Source: Sphaerisporangium melleum (GTDB lineage Bacteria > Actinomycetota > Actinomycetes > Streptosporangiales > Streptosporangiaceae). From it: a DNA stretch of 35,078 nucleotides. Shown here piece by piece: positions 7,666 to 18,631 of the stretch. Under the pieces are notes generated by a model that saw nothing but the letters and a program-made list of their open reading frames with translations, ran no database searches and was not told the origin of the DNA. Numbering within the stretch: position 1 is the first letter of the stretch; each line of letters starts with the position of its first letter. Where the stretch lies: NCBI RefSeq assembly GCF_014646695.1, contig NZ_BMNT01000011.1:151395-186472 (forward strand), read 5' to 3'. The position numbers were made by a program, and so were the translations under genes.

Positions 7666-8739
7666 TCAGCTCACGTCGTCCGGGGTGGGGAGGGTGCTCG
7701 GCTCCGGAGTCGGGGTCGGGACGCCGTTCTTCAGCGCGCTGCCCTTCTTCCACTGGTTCCAGGTGAGCTGCCAGTAGCTCCACCCGTTGCGCCAGTCGAG
7801 CTTGCGCTTGGTGCCGGTCACCTGGACGACGTCGCCGCGCTGGGCGATGGTGTAGAACCACTTGGCACCGGCGGGGGTGGCCCGCACGCAGCCGTGACTC
7901 TGGTTGGACCGGCCGAGGAACTGGTAGTCGCCGGCGCTCTGGTGGACGTACTCACCGCTGTCGGAGATGCGCACCGCCCAGGGGATCTCCAGCTTGTAGT
8001 ACAGCGGGTCCTTGGGGTCGGTGACGCCCATCCAGCCGGACGTCATGGTCTCCACCTGCTTCTTGCCCATGGTCAGGTGGACGCCGCTGGTGGTCAGGTA
8101 GACGTCCACGCCGTTCCTGACCAGGCCGCCCCGGCCCGCGCTGATCGGGATGCTCTTGACCAGCTTGCCGTCCCGGCGCACCTTCATGACGTGCTTCTTG
8201 GTGTCGACGACCGAGACGTTGGCGGTGCCGATGGCGAAGCGGCGGCTGACGTCCTTGACGGTCTCGTTCCCGGCGAGCCGGGACAGCGCGGCGGTGAAGA
8301 GCACCTTCTGGTGCGGCTTCCAGTAGGTGCGGGTGCGGTAGACGACCTTGCGGTCGGAGACCCAGCGCCAGGCGCCCTCGACCGGCTTCTCGGCCTGCAC
8401 CTGCAGCACTGACTCGACGGCGGCCTTGTTCTTCACCGATCGGTCGAACAGGACGATGATCGGCGATCCGACGCCGATCTTCTCCACCTTCTCTCCCATC
8501 GGGGTGATGTCGGCGATGCGCAGGGGCGTCGTCAGCGGCCGCATGGCCAGGCCCGCGACCGTGGCGCCGGCCCCGCGTCCCGGTGTGGCGGAGGGGGAAG
8601 GGGTGCCCGCACTCGCCGTGACGGCCGTGCCCCTGCCCGGCGCGGGTTGCGCGTTGGGCACGTCCGTCGAGCAGGCCGCCGCGGTGATCAAGGCGGCGGT
8701 GGCCAGCAACGCGGAGGCCGTCCGCTTCAGGGGGTTCAC
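7666..8739 (-). CDS. L,D-transpeptidase lipoprotein (Ig-like plus YkuD domain)
   Basis: Cross-links peptidoglycan by forming 3-3 bonds at the outer face of the membrane. The 357-residue protein starts with a lipoprotein signal ending in the lipobox ITAAAC (Cys 23) and a Thr/Pro/Ser-rich linker. Next comes an Ig-like domain (about 75-180, with IIVLFDRSV and RTRTYWKPHQ), then a YkuD catalytic domain (about 180-310) with the motif SHGCVR, whose Cys lies near 283. A Trp-rich C-terminal extension (WRNGWSYWQLTWNQW) and a Pro/Thr tail follow. This matches mycobacterial LdtB-like enzymes. GTG 8739 has GGAG upstream. All catalytic residues look intact. Confidence 0.93.
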   Translation of the reverse strand: MNPLKRTASALLATAALITAAACSTDVPNAQPAPGRGTAVTASAGTPSPSATPGRGAGATVAGLAMRPLTTPLRIADITPMGEKVEKIGVGSPIIVLFDRSVKNKAAVESVLQVQAEKPVEGAWRWVSDRKVVYRTRTYWKPHQKVLFTAALSRLAGNETVKDVSRRFAIGTANVSVVDTKKHVMKVRRDGKLVKSIPISAGRGGLVRNGVDVYLTTSGVHLTMGKKQVETMTSGWMGVTDPKDPLYYKLEIPWAVRISDSGEYVHQSAGDYQFLGRSNQSHGCVRATPAGAKWFYTIAQRGDVVQVTGTKRKLDWRNGWSYWQLTWNQWKKGSALKNGVPTPTPEPSTLPTPDDVS

Positions 8740-8874
8740 GCTCTACTCCTCATATATGCGTTTCGCAGAGTTCGCTCGGTTCACTAGGAAGGACTCGCAA
8801 AACACGGGATATGTGCGCGAAATTCCGATAACGATCGGACAACGATGACTCGGCCCGGTGTTTGGCCTGGAAGA

Positions 8875-10377
8875 TCAGCCGCCGCCGGTGGTGGCCGCCG
8901 CGCTCCGGCGGCGCGGGCGAGCGCAGGCGGCGCTGACCAGCCCGGCGAGCGCGACCGCCGCGAGGACGAGATAGGTCCGCTGGAAACCGGACATCAGGTG
9001 CTCGACCGCGACCGGGGACGCCTGCGAGAGGGTGCCGGCGTAGACCAGGTCGCGCAGTGAAGGCGGCAGCGCGCTGCCCAGCACGGTCAGTGTGGTCGCG
9101 ACGCTGAGCACGATGCCGAGGTTCATGATCATCAGCCGGAAGCCGTTGACCACCCCCAGACTGCCCGGCGGCAGCATGCTCATGACCTGCGTCGTGTTGC
9201 CGGTGAGGAAGGCGCCGTTGCCGCATCCCGCGAGGAACAGCCCGGCGGCCACGAGCGCGTACGGCGTGCCCGCGCCGGTCGAGGCCATCAAGATCAGCAG
9301 CCCGGCGGAGTTGAGCGCACAGCCGCCGACCGACAGCACGTAGGGGGAGACGCGGCGGCCGAGAGCACCCGCGATGGGCGAGGCGACCGCCATGCCCACG
9401 GGCACGGGCAGCACCGCCAGCGCCGCCGTGAACGCGTCCAGACCCCGCGCGGCCTGGAAGTACAGCGCGACCAGCAGCACCAGCGCCGAGCGCGACAGGG
9501 CGGCGCAGAAGGACGCGAGGTTGGCGAAGGCCAGCATGCGCTCACCGAACAGGCGCAGGTCGAGCACCGGATGCGACGCGCGCCGCTCGACCACCACCAG
9601 CAGCGGCAGCAGGACCAGGAACACCAGCAGGCCGGCGGGCACGACCGGACCGGACAGGCCGCGGGAGCCGGCCTCCGAGAGCGCGAACAGCGCGGCGGTC
9701 AGCGCCGCGAAGACGATGAGGTTGCCGGCCGCGTCCACCGGCGTGCGTTCCGCCGCGGGCACCCGCCGCAGCGTCGCCCATCCCCACAGCAGCGCCACCA
9801 CGCCGGGCGGGACGTTCACCCAGAACACCCACTGCCAGCCCGCGGTGTCGGCGATCAGCCCGCCCAGGGTCGGCCCGGCGAGCTGTGCCACCGACAGCGT
9901 GCCGATGTACACGCCCATGCCCTGGCTGAGCCGGTCCGGCGGGAAGGCGTCGGTGATGATGACGGTGCCGTTCGCGAGGATCATCGCGGCGCCGAGCGCC
10001 TGCAACGCGCGCATGGCGATCAGGAAGCCCACGTTGGGCGACAGCCCGGCCGCCAGCGAGCACACGGTGAACAGGGCGAACCCGGTGAGATAGACCTCCC
10101 GCCGTCCGAGCAGGTCGGCGACCCGCCCGAAGAAGACCAGCGTCGCGGTGCTGATCAGCAGGTACGACAGCAGGATCCAGGAGGAGGCGAACGCGCCCGC
10201 CTCGAAGTGGCGCACCACCGCCGGCAGGGCCACGTTCAGCGTGCTCGCGTTCACCCCGATGAGGGCGAGCCCGAGGCTGGTGACCGAGCACACCCGCCAG
10301 GCGTGGCGAAGTCTCCTGGCGTACTCGGGGGTGCCGGGGACGAGTGGCGTTGCCGTCTCGACAGGGTGGGCGACCAT
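8875..10377 (-). CDS. MFS transporter, DHA2 drug exporter type
   Basis: A 500-residue multi-span proton antiporter. It shows the MFS motif FFGRVADLLGRREVYL between helices 2 and 3 and the antiporter motif C-like GPTLGGLIAD in helix 5. Length and hydrophobic pattern fit 14 membrane spans (DHA2 family). The motif WQWVFWVNVPPG is very typical of this group. The probable role is efflux of toxic compounds; substrate is unknown. ATG 10377 is the first start. No TetR or MarR regulator is adjacent; the nearest regulator is the Crp/Fnr gene 114 bases upstream on the same strand. Confidence 0.9.
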   Translation of the reverse strand: MVAHPVETATPLVPGTPEYARRLRHAWRVCSVTSLGLALIGVNASTLNVALPAVVRHFEAGAFASSWILLSYLLISTATLVFFGRVADLLGRREVYLTGFALFTVCSLAAGLSPNVGFLIAMRALQALGAAMILANGTVIITDAFPPDRLSQGMGVYIGTLSVAQLAGPTLGGLIADTAGWQWVFWVNVPPGVVALLWGWATLRRVPAAERTPVDAAGNLIVFAALTAALFALSEAGSRGLSGPVVPAGLLVFLVLLPLLVVVERRASHPVLDLRLFGERMLAFANLASFCAALSRSALVLLVALYFQAARGLDAFTAALAVLPVPVGMAVASPIAGALGRRVSPYVLSVGGCALNSAGLLILMASTGAGTPYALVAAGLFLAGCGNGAFLTGNTTQVMSMLPPGSLGVVNGFRLMIMNLGIVLSVATTLTVLGSALPPSLRDLVYAGTLSQASPVAVEHLMSGFQRTYLVLAAVALAGLVSAACARPRRRSAAATTGGG

Positions 10378-10491
10378 CCCTCAAGTGTGGCGTAAACCCA
10401 CATATCTGGATTTGCCCACTCAATCCCGCGTCGCCGCAAGGGCGCCACGAGCCGCCGAGCGAAGCGCGGCAGAGCAAGCACTGCGCCCAAC

Positions 10492-11175
10492 TCAGCGGGC
10501 GCGCTTGCGCAGACCCTCCAGGTCGTAGATGACCACGCGCCGGCGGCCCGTCTCGATCAGCCCGCGGTCCCGCAACGTACGCAGCGCCTTGCTGACCGCC
10601 TCACGCGAGGCGCCCGTCCAGCCGGCCAGCTCGTCCTGCGAGAGCGGCAGCGCCACCCGCACCCCGCCGTTGGTGGGCTCGCCGAACCGCTCGGCGAGCT
10701 CGACCAGGCGGGTGGCCACTCTGCCGGTGGTGTCGAACGCGCCGTACTCCACCCGCTTGCGGTCGGAGTCGCGCAGCCGGCCCACGACGATCTGCAGCAG
10801 CAGCACCGCCACCCGGCCGTGCTCGCGCAGGTAGCCGGAGAAGTCGCGCACGATGACGCCCTCGACGGCCTCCAGGGCGGTGACCGTACCCGACCGGGGC
10901 TCGCCGCTGATGAACGACATCTCGCCGAGCAGCGCTCCGGGGCCGCGGATGGCCAGCACCACCTCGTTGCCGCCGGCGGTGTAGGAGGAGACCTTGACCC
11001 GGCCGGAGGTGAGCACGAGCACCCAGTCGGAGGTGTCGCCCTCGGTCATCACGGTCGCGCCGCGCTCCCAGCGCCTCTTGCGCCCCGCGGCGTACAGCGC
11101 GTCGCACTCGTCCTTGGTGAGCAGGGACATGAACTCGTCCGGCTCGGCGGCCGGGGTCGGTGTGGTGGGCGTCAA
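10492..11175 (-). CDS. Crp/Fnr family transcriptional regulator
   Basis: A 227-residue regulator with an N-terminal cyclic-nucleotide-binding beta-roll (about 15-125: GATVMTEGDTSDWVLVLTSG, then GALLGEMSFISGEPRSGTV, whose GE and RSGT match the phosphate-binding cassette) and a C-terminal winged helix (LSQDELAGWTGASREAVSKA). No Cys cluster for an FeS centre is visible, so cyclic nucleotide sensing is more likely than oxygen sensing. I chose TTG 11175 because GGGAGG lies 4 bases before it; an in-frame start at 11205 has no such site. The gene directly upstream encodes a nucleotide cyclase, suggesting a signal producer-receptor pair (inference). Confidence 0.92.
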   Translation of the reverse strand: MTPTTPTPAAEPDEFMSLLTKDECDALYAAGRKRRWERGATVMTEGDTSDWVLVLTSGRVKVSSYTAGGNEVVLAIRGPGALLGEMSFISGEPRSGTVTALEAVEGVIVRDFSGYLREHGRVAVLLLQIVVGRLRDSDRKRVEYGAFDTTGRVATRLVELAERFGEPTNGGVRVALPLSQDELAGWTGASREAVSKALRTLRDRGLIETGRRRVVIYDLEGLRKRAR

Positions 11176-11297
11176 CGTTCCTCCCAGAAGTGGCGGGCGG
11201 GGCAACGTGCGATTCCGGCGACATTCGCATCTTGCCGCGCGCCCCTGTCGCCGTCCCGGTCGTTTTCCCGGTACGGACGCAGGTGGTCCCGGTATTT

Positions 11298-13598
11298 CTA
11301 CCGTTCGGCGTCGCCTGGAACCGCATCGGCCGCTTCGGCCGCATCGTCGAGGGCGGTGAGCACGTACGCCTCGACGCTGCGCTCCTTGCCCTTGAGGTTG
11401 AGCTCGCCGAGGGGGTGCGCGACGGCGGACGACCCGATCTGCTCCCGTGTCGTGGCCCCGATGACCACCGTGCCCGGCTCGGCCAGCCCCTCCAGGCGCG
11501 CCGCGACGTTCACGGCGTCGCCCATCGCGTTGAACCCGCGCAGTTCGGGGCTGCCGATGTTGCCCACCAGCGCGAGCCCGGTGTTGATGCCGATGCGGAA
11601 CCGCGGGTAGTCCGGGTTGCCCGCGGCGATCTCCTCGGCGGCGGCCTGCATCTCCAGGGCGGCCCGTGCGGCGTGCGTGGCGTGGTCACGCTGGGCGGCG
11701 GGGGCGTTGAACAGGGCCAGCAGCGCGTCCCCGACGAACTGCACGATCGTGCCGCCGTTACGCAGAATCGCCGGCACCGCCGCGGCGTGGTAGCGGTTCA
11801 GCATCTCCACGATCTCGCCCGGCGACACCCGCTCGGAGAACGAGGTGAAGCCCTTCAGGTCGGCGAACAGCGCGGTCAGCTCCACCAGCGACCCGCCCAG
11901 CGCCGCCTGGTCGGGGTCGGCGAGCAGGGACGCCGCGACATCGGGCGACATGTACTGGCGGAACAGCGTCTCCAGTTCGCGGTACAGCCGGGCGTTCTCC
12001 AGCGTGATCGAGAGCTGGCTGGCCAGGGTCGCGGCCAGCGCCTCGTCCTGGCGGGTCACCCCCACCGGCACCTGGAGCGCTCCGGCGACCACGCCCTTGA
12101 CGGTGAGCGGGTGGATCACCGCGCCATCGCCGTCGAGCGTCTCGGTGGCCTTGAACTCGTCCACCCCGTACGTTCGGTCGCCCAATGCGATCGTGCCGTG
12201 CGAGACCAGCCCGATGCGCACGTCCCCGTACGCCGCGCGGACCCGGTCGAGGGCTCCGGCGAGCAGGGTGACCTCGTCCAGGCCCACCCGCGCCTGCCGC
12301 CCGACGTCGACCAGGGCGCCCAGCCGCAGCGACAGTTCGCGCTCGGCCGCCAGCGCCTGCCCGGCGCGGTCCAGGACGGCGGCCTGGCCCTCGTTCAGCC
12401 GGAACTTGCCCGCCAGCCGCAGCGCGACCGGCGCCCGGGTGGTCGTGCCGCTCTCGGACATGCGCCGCAGGTGGCCGACCACTTCCTCCAGCGCCTGGTC
12501 GTACTGCCCCTGGATGCGGCGTACGGTCGCCGCCAGCGTCACCGAGTCGAACAGGCCCTGGCTGGACCCCTCCCGGCGGAACTGGATGTAGGCGCTGTAA
12601 GCGACGAACAGGAAGGCCCCGACCAGCAGCAGGTGCCACTCCCACCACGAGAGCACCCAGTTCGGGCGGTAGAAGCCGGCGATCATCGCCTCGCCGAGCA
12701 GGGCGTACGCGGTGACCAGGCTCACCAGCATCGCCGAGGGGCGGCGGCGGTGGATGCGGAACATCAACGCGGCCGACACGGCGTACAGCGCGGCGCCGGC
12801 CCAGGAGAACAGGCCGATGGTGGCTCCGCCCTTCGGGGGCGGCGCGCTCAGTGGGGTCAGGCCGTCGATCAGCGACGCGGCGCCCCAGATGATCAGAATG
12901 ATCACCAGGCCGGTCCGGAGCAGGTCGGCGCGCTTGAGCACGGCCGCAGCCGCCCGCTCGCCGAGCGGCAGCGAGGAGGCGAAGGCCAGGACCGAGGCGA
13001 ACGCCAGGCCGACCGGCTGGCCGATGTCGAAGCCGTAGCTGCCGGTCGGAAGGATGATGCGAGGCGTCGTCAGGCCGTGCAGCAGGAAGAAGCCGGCGGT
13101 GCTCAGGAAGACCAGCGACACCAGCAGCAGCCGCGCGTCCTTGTGCCGGGTGGCGGCCTGGCTGATCATCAGGCCGAGTACGACGTTGATTCCGGCGATG
13201 GCGACGATCAGCCAGAAGTGGCTCGGCGGGTGCTCCCAGGTGATGTTGAGCGTCTCGGGGTAGGCGAGCAGCAGCCACAGGCCGAGCAGCGGCAGGGCCA
13301 GGTGCATCGCCCACACGATGCCGCGCACCGGATGCGTCGCGGGCGGAAGGTAGGGCGCGAAGTCCAGGCCGTCGTCCGGTGCCGCCCCATCCGTCCCGGT
13401 GCCTCCCGGTCCTGCCGCCACGCCGGGCGCGCCGGCGGCGTCCCTCTCGCCGGCCCCATCCGACTCGCCCGGCTCATCCCGTTTCTCGCCCGGTGGCGGC
13501 GCTCCGGCGCCGGTCTTGGGAAACAGGATCGTCCCGGACGCGTTGTCCGCGGGTACGCCGGAGTCGGATGTGGCAGGCGTTCGATCATTCGACGGCAC
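11298..13598 (-). CDS. Multi-span membrane protein with GAF-like and class III nucleotide cyclase domains
   Basis: A 766-residue protein. Residues 1-90 are a disordered Gly/Pro/Asp-rich tail. About seven hydrophobic segments span 95-345. A coiled/GAF-like region (about 400-545, with LSITLENARLYREL) follows, and a class III cyclase homology domain covers about 550-745. Both metal-binding Asp are present (ALFADLKGF and FVGDALLALF) and so is the NVAARLEG Asn/Arg motif. The two residues that usually read the base are atypical: Gln where Lys is expected (VQFVGD) and Asn where Asp or Thr is expected (FNAMGD). Product (cAMP, cGMP or other) is therefore uncertain. GTG 13598 has GGAGG upstream. The Crp/Fnr gene follows on the same strand. 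Confidence 0.9.
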   Translation of the reverse strand: MPSNDRTPATSDSGVPADNASGTILFPKTGAGAPPPGEKRDEPGESDGAGERDAAGAPGVAAGPGGTGTDGAAPDDGLDFAPYLPPATHPVRGIVWAMHLALPLLGLWLLLAYPETLNITWEHPPSHFWLIVAIAGINVVLGLMISQAATRHKDARLLLVSLVFLSTAGFFLLHGLTTPRIILPTGSYGFDIGQPVGLAFASVLAFASSLPLGERAAAAVLKRADLLRTGLVIILIIWGAASLIDGLTPLSAPPPKGGATIGLFSWAGAALYAVSAALMFRIHRRRPSAMLVSLVTAYALLGEAMIAGFYRPNWVLSWWEWHLLLVGAFLFVAYSAYIQFRREGSSQGLFDSVTLAATVRRIQGQYDQALEEVVGHLRRMSESGTTTRAPVALRLAGKFRLNEGQAAVLDRAGQALAAERELSLRLGALVDVGRQARVGLDEVTLLAGALDRVRAAYGDVRIGLVSHGTIALGDRTYGVDEFKATETLDGDGAVIHPLTVKGVVAGALQVPVGVTRQDEALAATLASQLSITLENARLYRELETLFRQYMSPDVAASLLADPDQAALGGSLVELTALFADLKGFTSFSERVSPGEIVEMLNRYHAAAVPAILRNGGTIVQFVGDALLALFNAPAAQRDHATHAARAALEMQAAAEEIAAGNPDYPRFRIGINTGLALVGNIGSPELRGFNAMGDAVNVAARLEGLAEPGTVVIGATTREQIGSSAVAHPLGELNLKGKERSVEAYVLTALDDAAEAADAVPGDAER

Positions 13599-13813
13599 GG
13601 TGGCCTCCGCATCAGCCAGTCGATTTCTCCCCCAGATGCGCTGATTATCCCGCCACCTCCTCCGGCGGGCGAACGGTGGAGGCCGACCTGGGGCGGGCGA
13701 TCGAGAGCGAAGTGCACACCGAGCTGTAGTGGTATGCCCGAAATATCGGTTACGTTGGCCGGGTATCTGGTCCCATTCAGCGTAGATGTGGGGGGGCCGG
13801 CACGGATCACGGT

Positions 13814-13846
13814 GGCGGTGGATCTTGCTGTGGGGGATCCACCGCC
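13814..13846. terminator. Perfect hairpin between purL and the cyclase gene
   Basis: GGCGGTGGATC and GATCCACCGCC form an 11-bp perfect stem with an 11-base loop, about 70 bases past the purL stop. No T-run on either side, so it may be an actinomycete-type terminator for purL. The rest of 13599-13916 should contain the cyclase promoter; I see no convincing gene there. Confidence 0.55.
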
Positions 13847-13916
13847 CAACCGTGACCGCAGGTGACCCGGACCGGATCCCAACCTCGGGCGACCGGTCCC
13901 GGGCCGGAATCAGATG

Positions 13917-16172
<2,256 letters not shown>

Positions 16173-16234
16173 GTGTGCTCCTCGCCCGCTGCTCGCGGCG
16201 GCTCCGGTCGTCGTGGCCTCGGTCACAGGTTCGG

Positions 16235-16918
16235 TCACAGGTTCGCGAACCTCTTCAGGATGGAGGTGAAGAAGCCGCGCCCGTCCACGCTGGGCGCGCC
16301 GGTCAGCTCCTCGACCGCGTGCTCGGGGTGCGGCATGAGGCCGACGACGTTCCCGGCCTCGTTGCAGATGCCGGCGATGTCGTTGATGGAGCCGTTCGGG
16401 TTGCCGCCCAGGTAGCGGAACACCACCTGGCCACCGGCCTCCAGCGCCGCGATCGTCGCGGCGTCGGCGACGTACCGGCCCTCGCCGTGCTTGATCGGCA
16501 GCAGGATCTCCTGACCGGAGGCGTACTCGCCGGTCCAGGCCGTGGCGGCGTTCTCGACCAGAATGCGCTGGTCACGGCAGACGTAGTGCAGCCCCTCGTT
16601 GCGCGTGAGCGCACCCGGCAGCAGGTGCGCCTCGCAGAGGATCTGGAAGCCGTTGCACGTGCCGAGGACGGGCAGGCCGGCGCGTGCGGCAGGGATCAAC
16701 TCCTCCATCAGCGGCGCGAAGCGGGAGATGGCCCCGCAGCGAAGGTAGTCACCGTAGGAGAACCCACCGGGCAGGAAGACCGCGTCCACGCCCTTCAGAT
16801 CGCGGTCGGCGTGCCACAACGGCACCGCCTCGGCGCCCGCGTGCCTGACGGCCCGCGCGGCGTCCTGATCGTCCAGAGTTCCGGGAAAAGTGACCACGCC
16901 CACACGGGCAGCACCCAT
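16235..16918 (-). CDS. purQ: Phosphoribosylformylglycinamidine synthase, glutaminase subunit
   Basis: A 227-residue class I glutamine amidotransferase that supplies ammonia to PurL. The nucleophile is in GTCNGFQIL and the His/Glu pair in [26 protein letters not shown] is the usual PurQ oxyanion region. ATG 16918 has GGAGGG 9 bases upstream. In actinomycetes purS normally lies immediately upstream of purQ; here the next gene on that side is unrelated and purS is found 8.4 kb away at 25351-25599. purQL must therefore have its own promoter, probably within 16920-17100, but I cannot point to a clear one. Confidence 0.96.
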   Translation of the reverse strand: MGAARVGVVTFPGTLDDQDAARAVRHAGAEAVPLWHADRDLKGVDAVFLPGGFSYGDYLRCGAISRFAPLMEELIPAARAGLPVLGTCNGFQILCEAHLLPGALTRNEGLHYVCRDQRILVENAATAWTGEYASGQEILLPIKHGEGRYVADAATIAALEAGGQVVFRYLGGNPNGSINDIAGICNEAGNVVGLMPHPEHAVEELTGAPSVDGRGFFTSILKRFANL

Positions 16919-17173
16919 GGTCTCGTACCCTCCACATGCGAGCGCCGCGCCGGCGTCTCACTCATCGACGACGGCCCGCGGCGGTAACCCCCAGGCTACC
17001 TGCTACCCCCAAGCGACCCGTCCGACCCCTCACCTCGTCACTGACACCCACCCGGGCAGGGATTTCCATATCGGACATCGCTCCTGCTCAAGCAACTGAG
17101 AAGCTTGGCACAGGCAGCAGTTCGTCTGGCCATCGATGAGCGTGATCGCGCTGGAGGAAGAAGAGGAGGCACG

Positions 17174-17477
17174 ATGAGCGCCCGATACAGCAAATGGAGT
17201 GACGTCAAGGCCAGGGGGCGAGCGCTGGACCCTCGTAGTGATGCCGAGCGGGCAGCTGGGGAAGTGGCTGCTCGTGAACGCCGCGAAGCCTACGTGCGCG
17301 GCCACCGGTTTGCCGAGATGCCCAGGGCCGCCGGGGTTCACACAGACGGAGCTCCCGGAGGCACCCGGCGTCACTCAGGTGAGAATTTCCAGGATCGAGC
17401 ACGGTGATATGGCTGGCATGGACATCGTTAGTCGTACTCCGTGGCCTCTCGCCATCCGCAATGTCACAAAGAAGTGA
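17174..17477 (+). pseudogene. Frameshifted XRE/HigA-like antitoxin gene
   Basis: The ATG at 17174 follows a strong GAGGAGG site and opens MSARYSKWSDVKARGRA, then an Arg/Glu-rich helix ending AYVRGHRFAEMPRAAG. This is the usual N-terminus of HigA-type antitoxins with a WSDVK motif. At a GGGG run (17333-17336) the frame must shift by one base to continue FTQTELPEAPGVTQVRISRI, which is the intact HTH signature and runs on to EHGDMAGMDIV. The tail after about 17430 also departs from family, so a second lesion is possible. No RelE/HigB toxin gene is recognisable before it, suggesting a decayed module. A sequencing error in the G run is the alternative. Confidence 0.72.
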
Positions 17478-17913
17478 ACCAGAACTTGGGAGGGGAGACT
17501 TTCGGATCGATGACGCGGAGCCGGCTCGCCGGGGTCGGATCCACTCCTCGCAAGGTGATCAGCCGCTGGCCGTCCGCTTCTTCCAGCATCGCCAGCGCCC
17601 CTGGGAGCCCGGCGACCACTGTCGCGATCGCGATGCTCAATCCGGCCAGTCCCGAGTGCCTGTGCGGATACTCGACGCGATGTAGCCCGGAAGCCCTGAT
17701 GGCCGCGACTTCTCGTTCGCGTTGCATCTGCCGGCCGTCGTTGGTCAGGACAACCTGGAACCCCTCATCCGCCGCACGGGGATAAAGACTCTCGTCACGG
17801 GTCCCCGACCATCCCGGGAGATCCAGCAGATGAACGATCTCGTGGTCCACGATGAAAGCAGTGAGGACCTGCTGGAGTTGTCGTGGGACGTTCTCATCCA
17901 GAAGCAGCCTCAC
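17464..17913 (-). CDS. PIN-like toxin, VapC45/DUF5615-type
   Basis: A 149-residue protein starting VRLLLDENVPRQL, the hallmark of Mut7-C/DUF5615 PIN-like nucleases, where the first Asp is a metal ligand. VVLTNDGRQMQREREV supplies the second acidic site. The likely role is an RNA-cleaving toxin held in check by the adjacent antitoxin. GTG 17913 lies inside the antitoxin gene (20-base overlap in another frame), the coupling expected of a toxin-antitoxin pair. The arrangement resembles mycobacterial VapBC45 (Rv2018-Rv2019). The 3' end overlaps the decayed XRE gene on the other strand by 14 bases. Target RNA is unknown. Confidence 0.78.
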   Translation of the reverse strand: MRLLLDENVPRQLQQVLTAFIVDHEIVHLLDLPGWSGTRDESLYPRAADEGFQVVLTNDGRQMQREREVAAIRASGLHRVEYPHRHSGLAGLSIAIATVVAGLPGALAMLEEADGQRLITLRGVDPTPASRLRVIDPKVSPPKFWFTSL

Positions 17914-18565
17914 GCGGCTCCCAGGAAGGCTCGTAGCTGTCGACGTAAGCGGCGAAGTCGGCCGCGTCGATCGCGGCCGACGCGGTGACGTTCGGGTAGT
18001 AGTCGGAGATCCGATCTGCGGGAACACCGTCTCGCAGCAATGCCGCCACCTCGTCGTAAGGAATCCGAGTTCCTTCGATCACCGGGACGCCGCCGCGGAC
18101 CCCCGGATCGACGGTCACGTGCTCACGTGGCCGGAGCAGATCCGGAATATGCCGCCCATCGCGATAGAAGGGACGCAGCACGTCGACCAACTCATGGATG
18201 ACGAGGTGTGCTCTCTGGTGTACGAGATCGGTCGCTCGATCACGCTCCACCAGATAGATCGTGCTCCCATCGGCTACCAGCCGGTACGCCGACAGATGCT
18301 CACGTTCATGGAGGTCATCGCGAAGCGTGTCCAGGGCCCGCCGGATCTTCTGCAGTGACACATCGTTGCGAAGCTTCACGAAGGTCCGCAACGCGATGAC
18401 ATCACGGAACGAATAGAGGATGGGACGGCCGCTGGAGATCTCCGGTACGAGGACCGGCCCATGGCCGGCACCGGCCTGGCGCCAGTGCGCGAGCTGGCGA
18501 AGCGTGGCCCCCGACAATGCCGCAGCGAGCTTGGGACTGTAGGACACCTGCTTCACCTCCTCCAC
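17894..18565 (-). CDS. DUF433 antitoxin with MerR-like DNA-binding domain, VapB45-type
   Basis: A 223-residue two-domain protein. The N-terminal part (about 5-85) resembles a MerR-type winged helix: LSGATLRQLAHWRQAG, then ILYSFRDVIALRTFVKLRN. The C-terminal part (about 150-210) is DUF433: VTVDPGVRGGVPVIEGTRIP followed by DEVAALLRDGVPADRISDYY. It should bind the PIN-like toxin through the DUF433 end and repress its own promoter through the other. It precedes the toxin and overlaps it by 20 bases. ATG 18565 is the first start; the intergenic DNA at 18566-18631 is a candidate operator region. Confidence 0.82.
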   Translation of the reverse strand: MEEVKQVSYSPKLAAALSGATLRQLAHWRQAGAGHGPVLVPEISSGRPILYSFRDVIALRTFVKLRNDVSLQKIRRALDTLRDDLHEREHLSAYRLVADGSTIYLVERDRATDLVHQRAHLVIHELVDVLRPFYRDGRHIPDLLRPREHVTVDPGVRGGVPVIEGTRIPYDEVAALLRDGVPADRISDYYPNVTASAAIDAADFAAYVDSYEPSWEPREAASG

Positions 18566-18631
18566 ATCGTGACCGGGAAGACGGGCTACCGGGCCATCAT
18601 CGCAAAGATCCCGTCGGTCCTCATGCTCCTT

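Noticed and set aside
13734-13865. 43-codon frame on the plus strand between the cyclase and purL (begins MPEISVTLAGYLVPF)
   Set aside because: It has no ribosome site and a mixed third-position composition, and it contains the perfect hairpin 13814-13846. More likely intergenic DNA.
11160-13865. 901-codon plus-strand open frame across the cyclase and Crp region
   Set aside because: Antisense to two well-supported genes, with repetitive Arg/Gly/Val/Ala/Gln composition; a codon-bias shadow.
16919-17050. Direct repeats or att-like ends flanking the purQ-purS accessory block
   Set aside because: Comparison of both edges by eye gave only chance matches of about 7 bases; no tRNA or integrase gene present.
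17101-17173. Possible C-terminal remnant of a HigB/RelE toxin before the XRE pseudogene
   Set aside because: Short charged frames end near 17173 but none shows a RelE/HigB motif; not enough to call.
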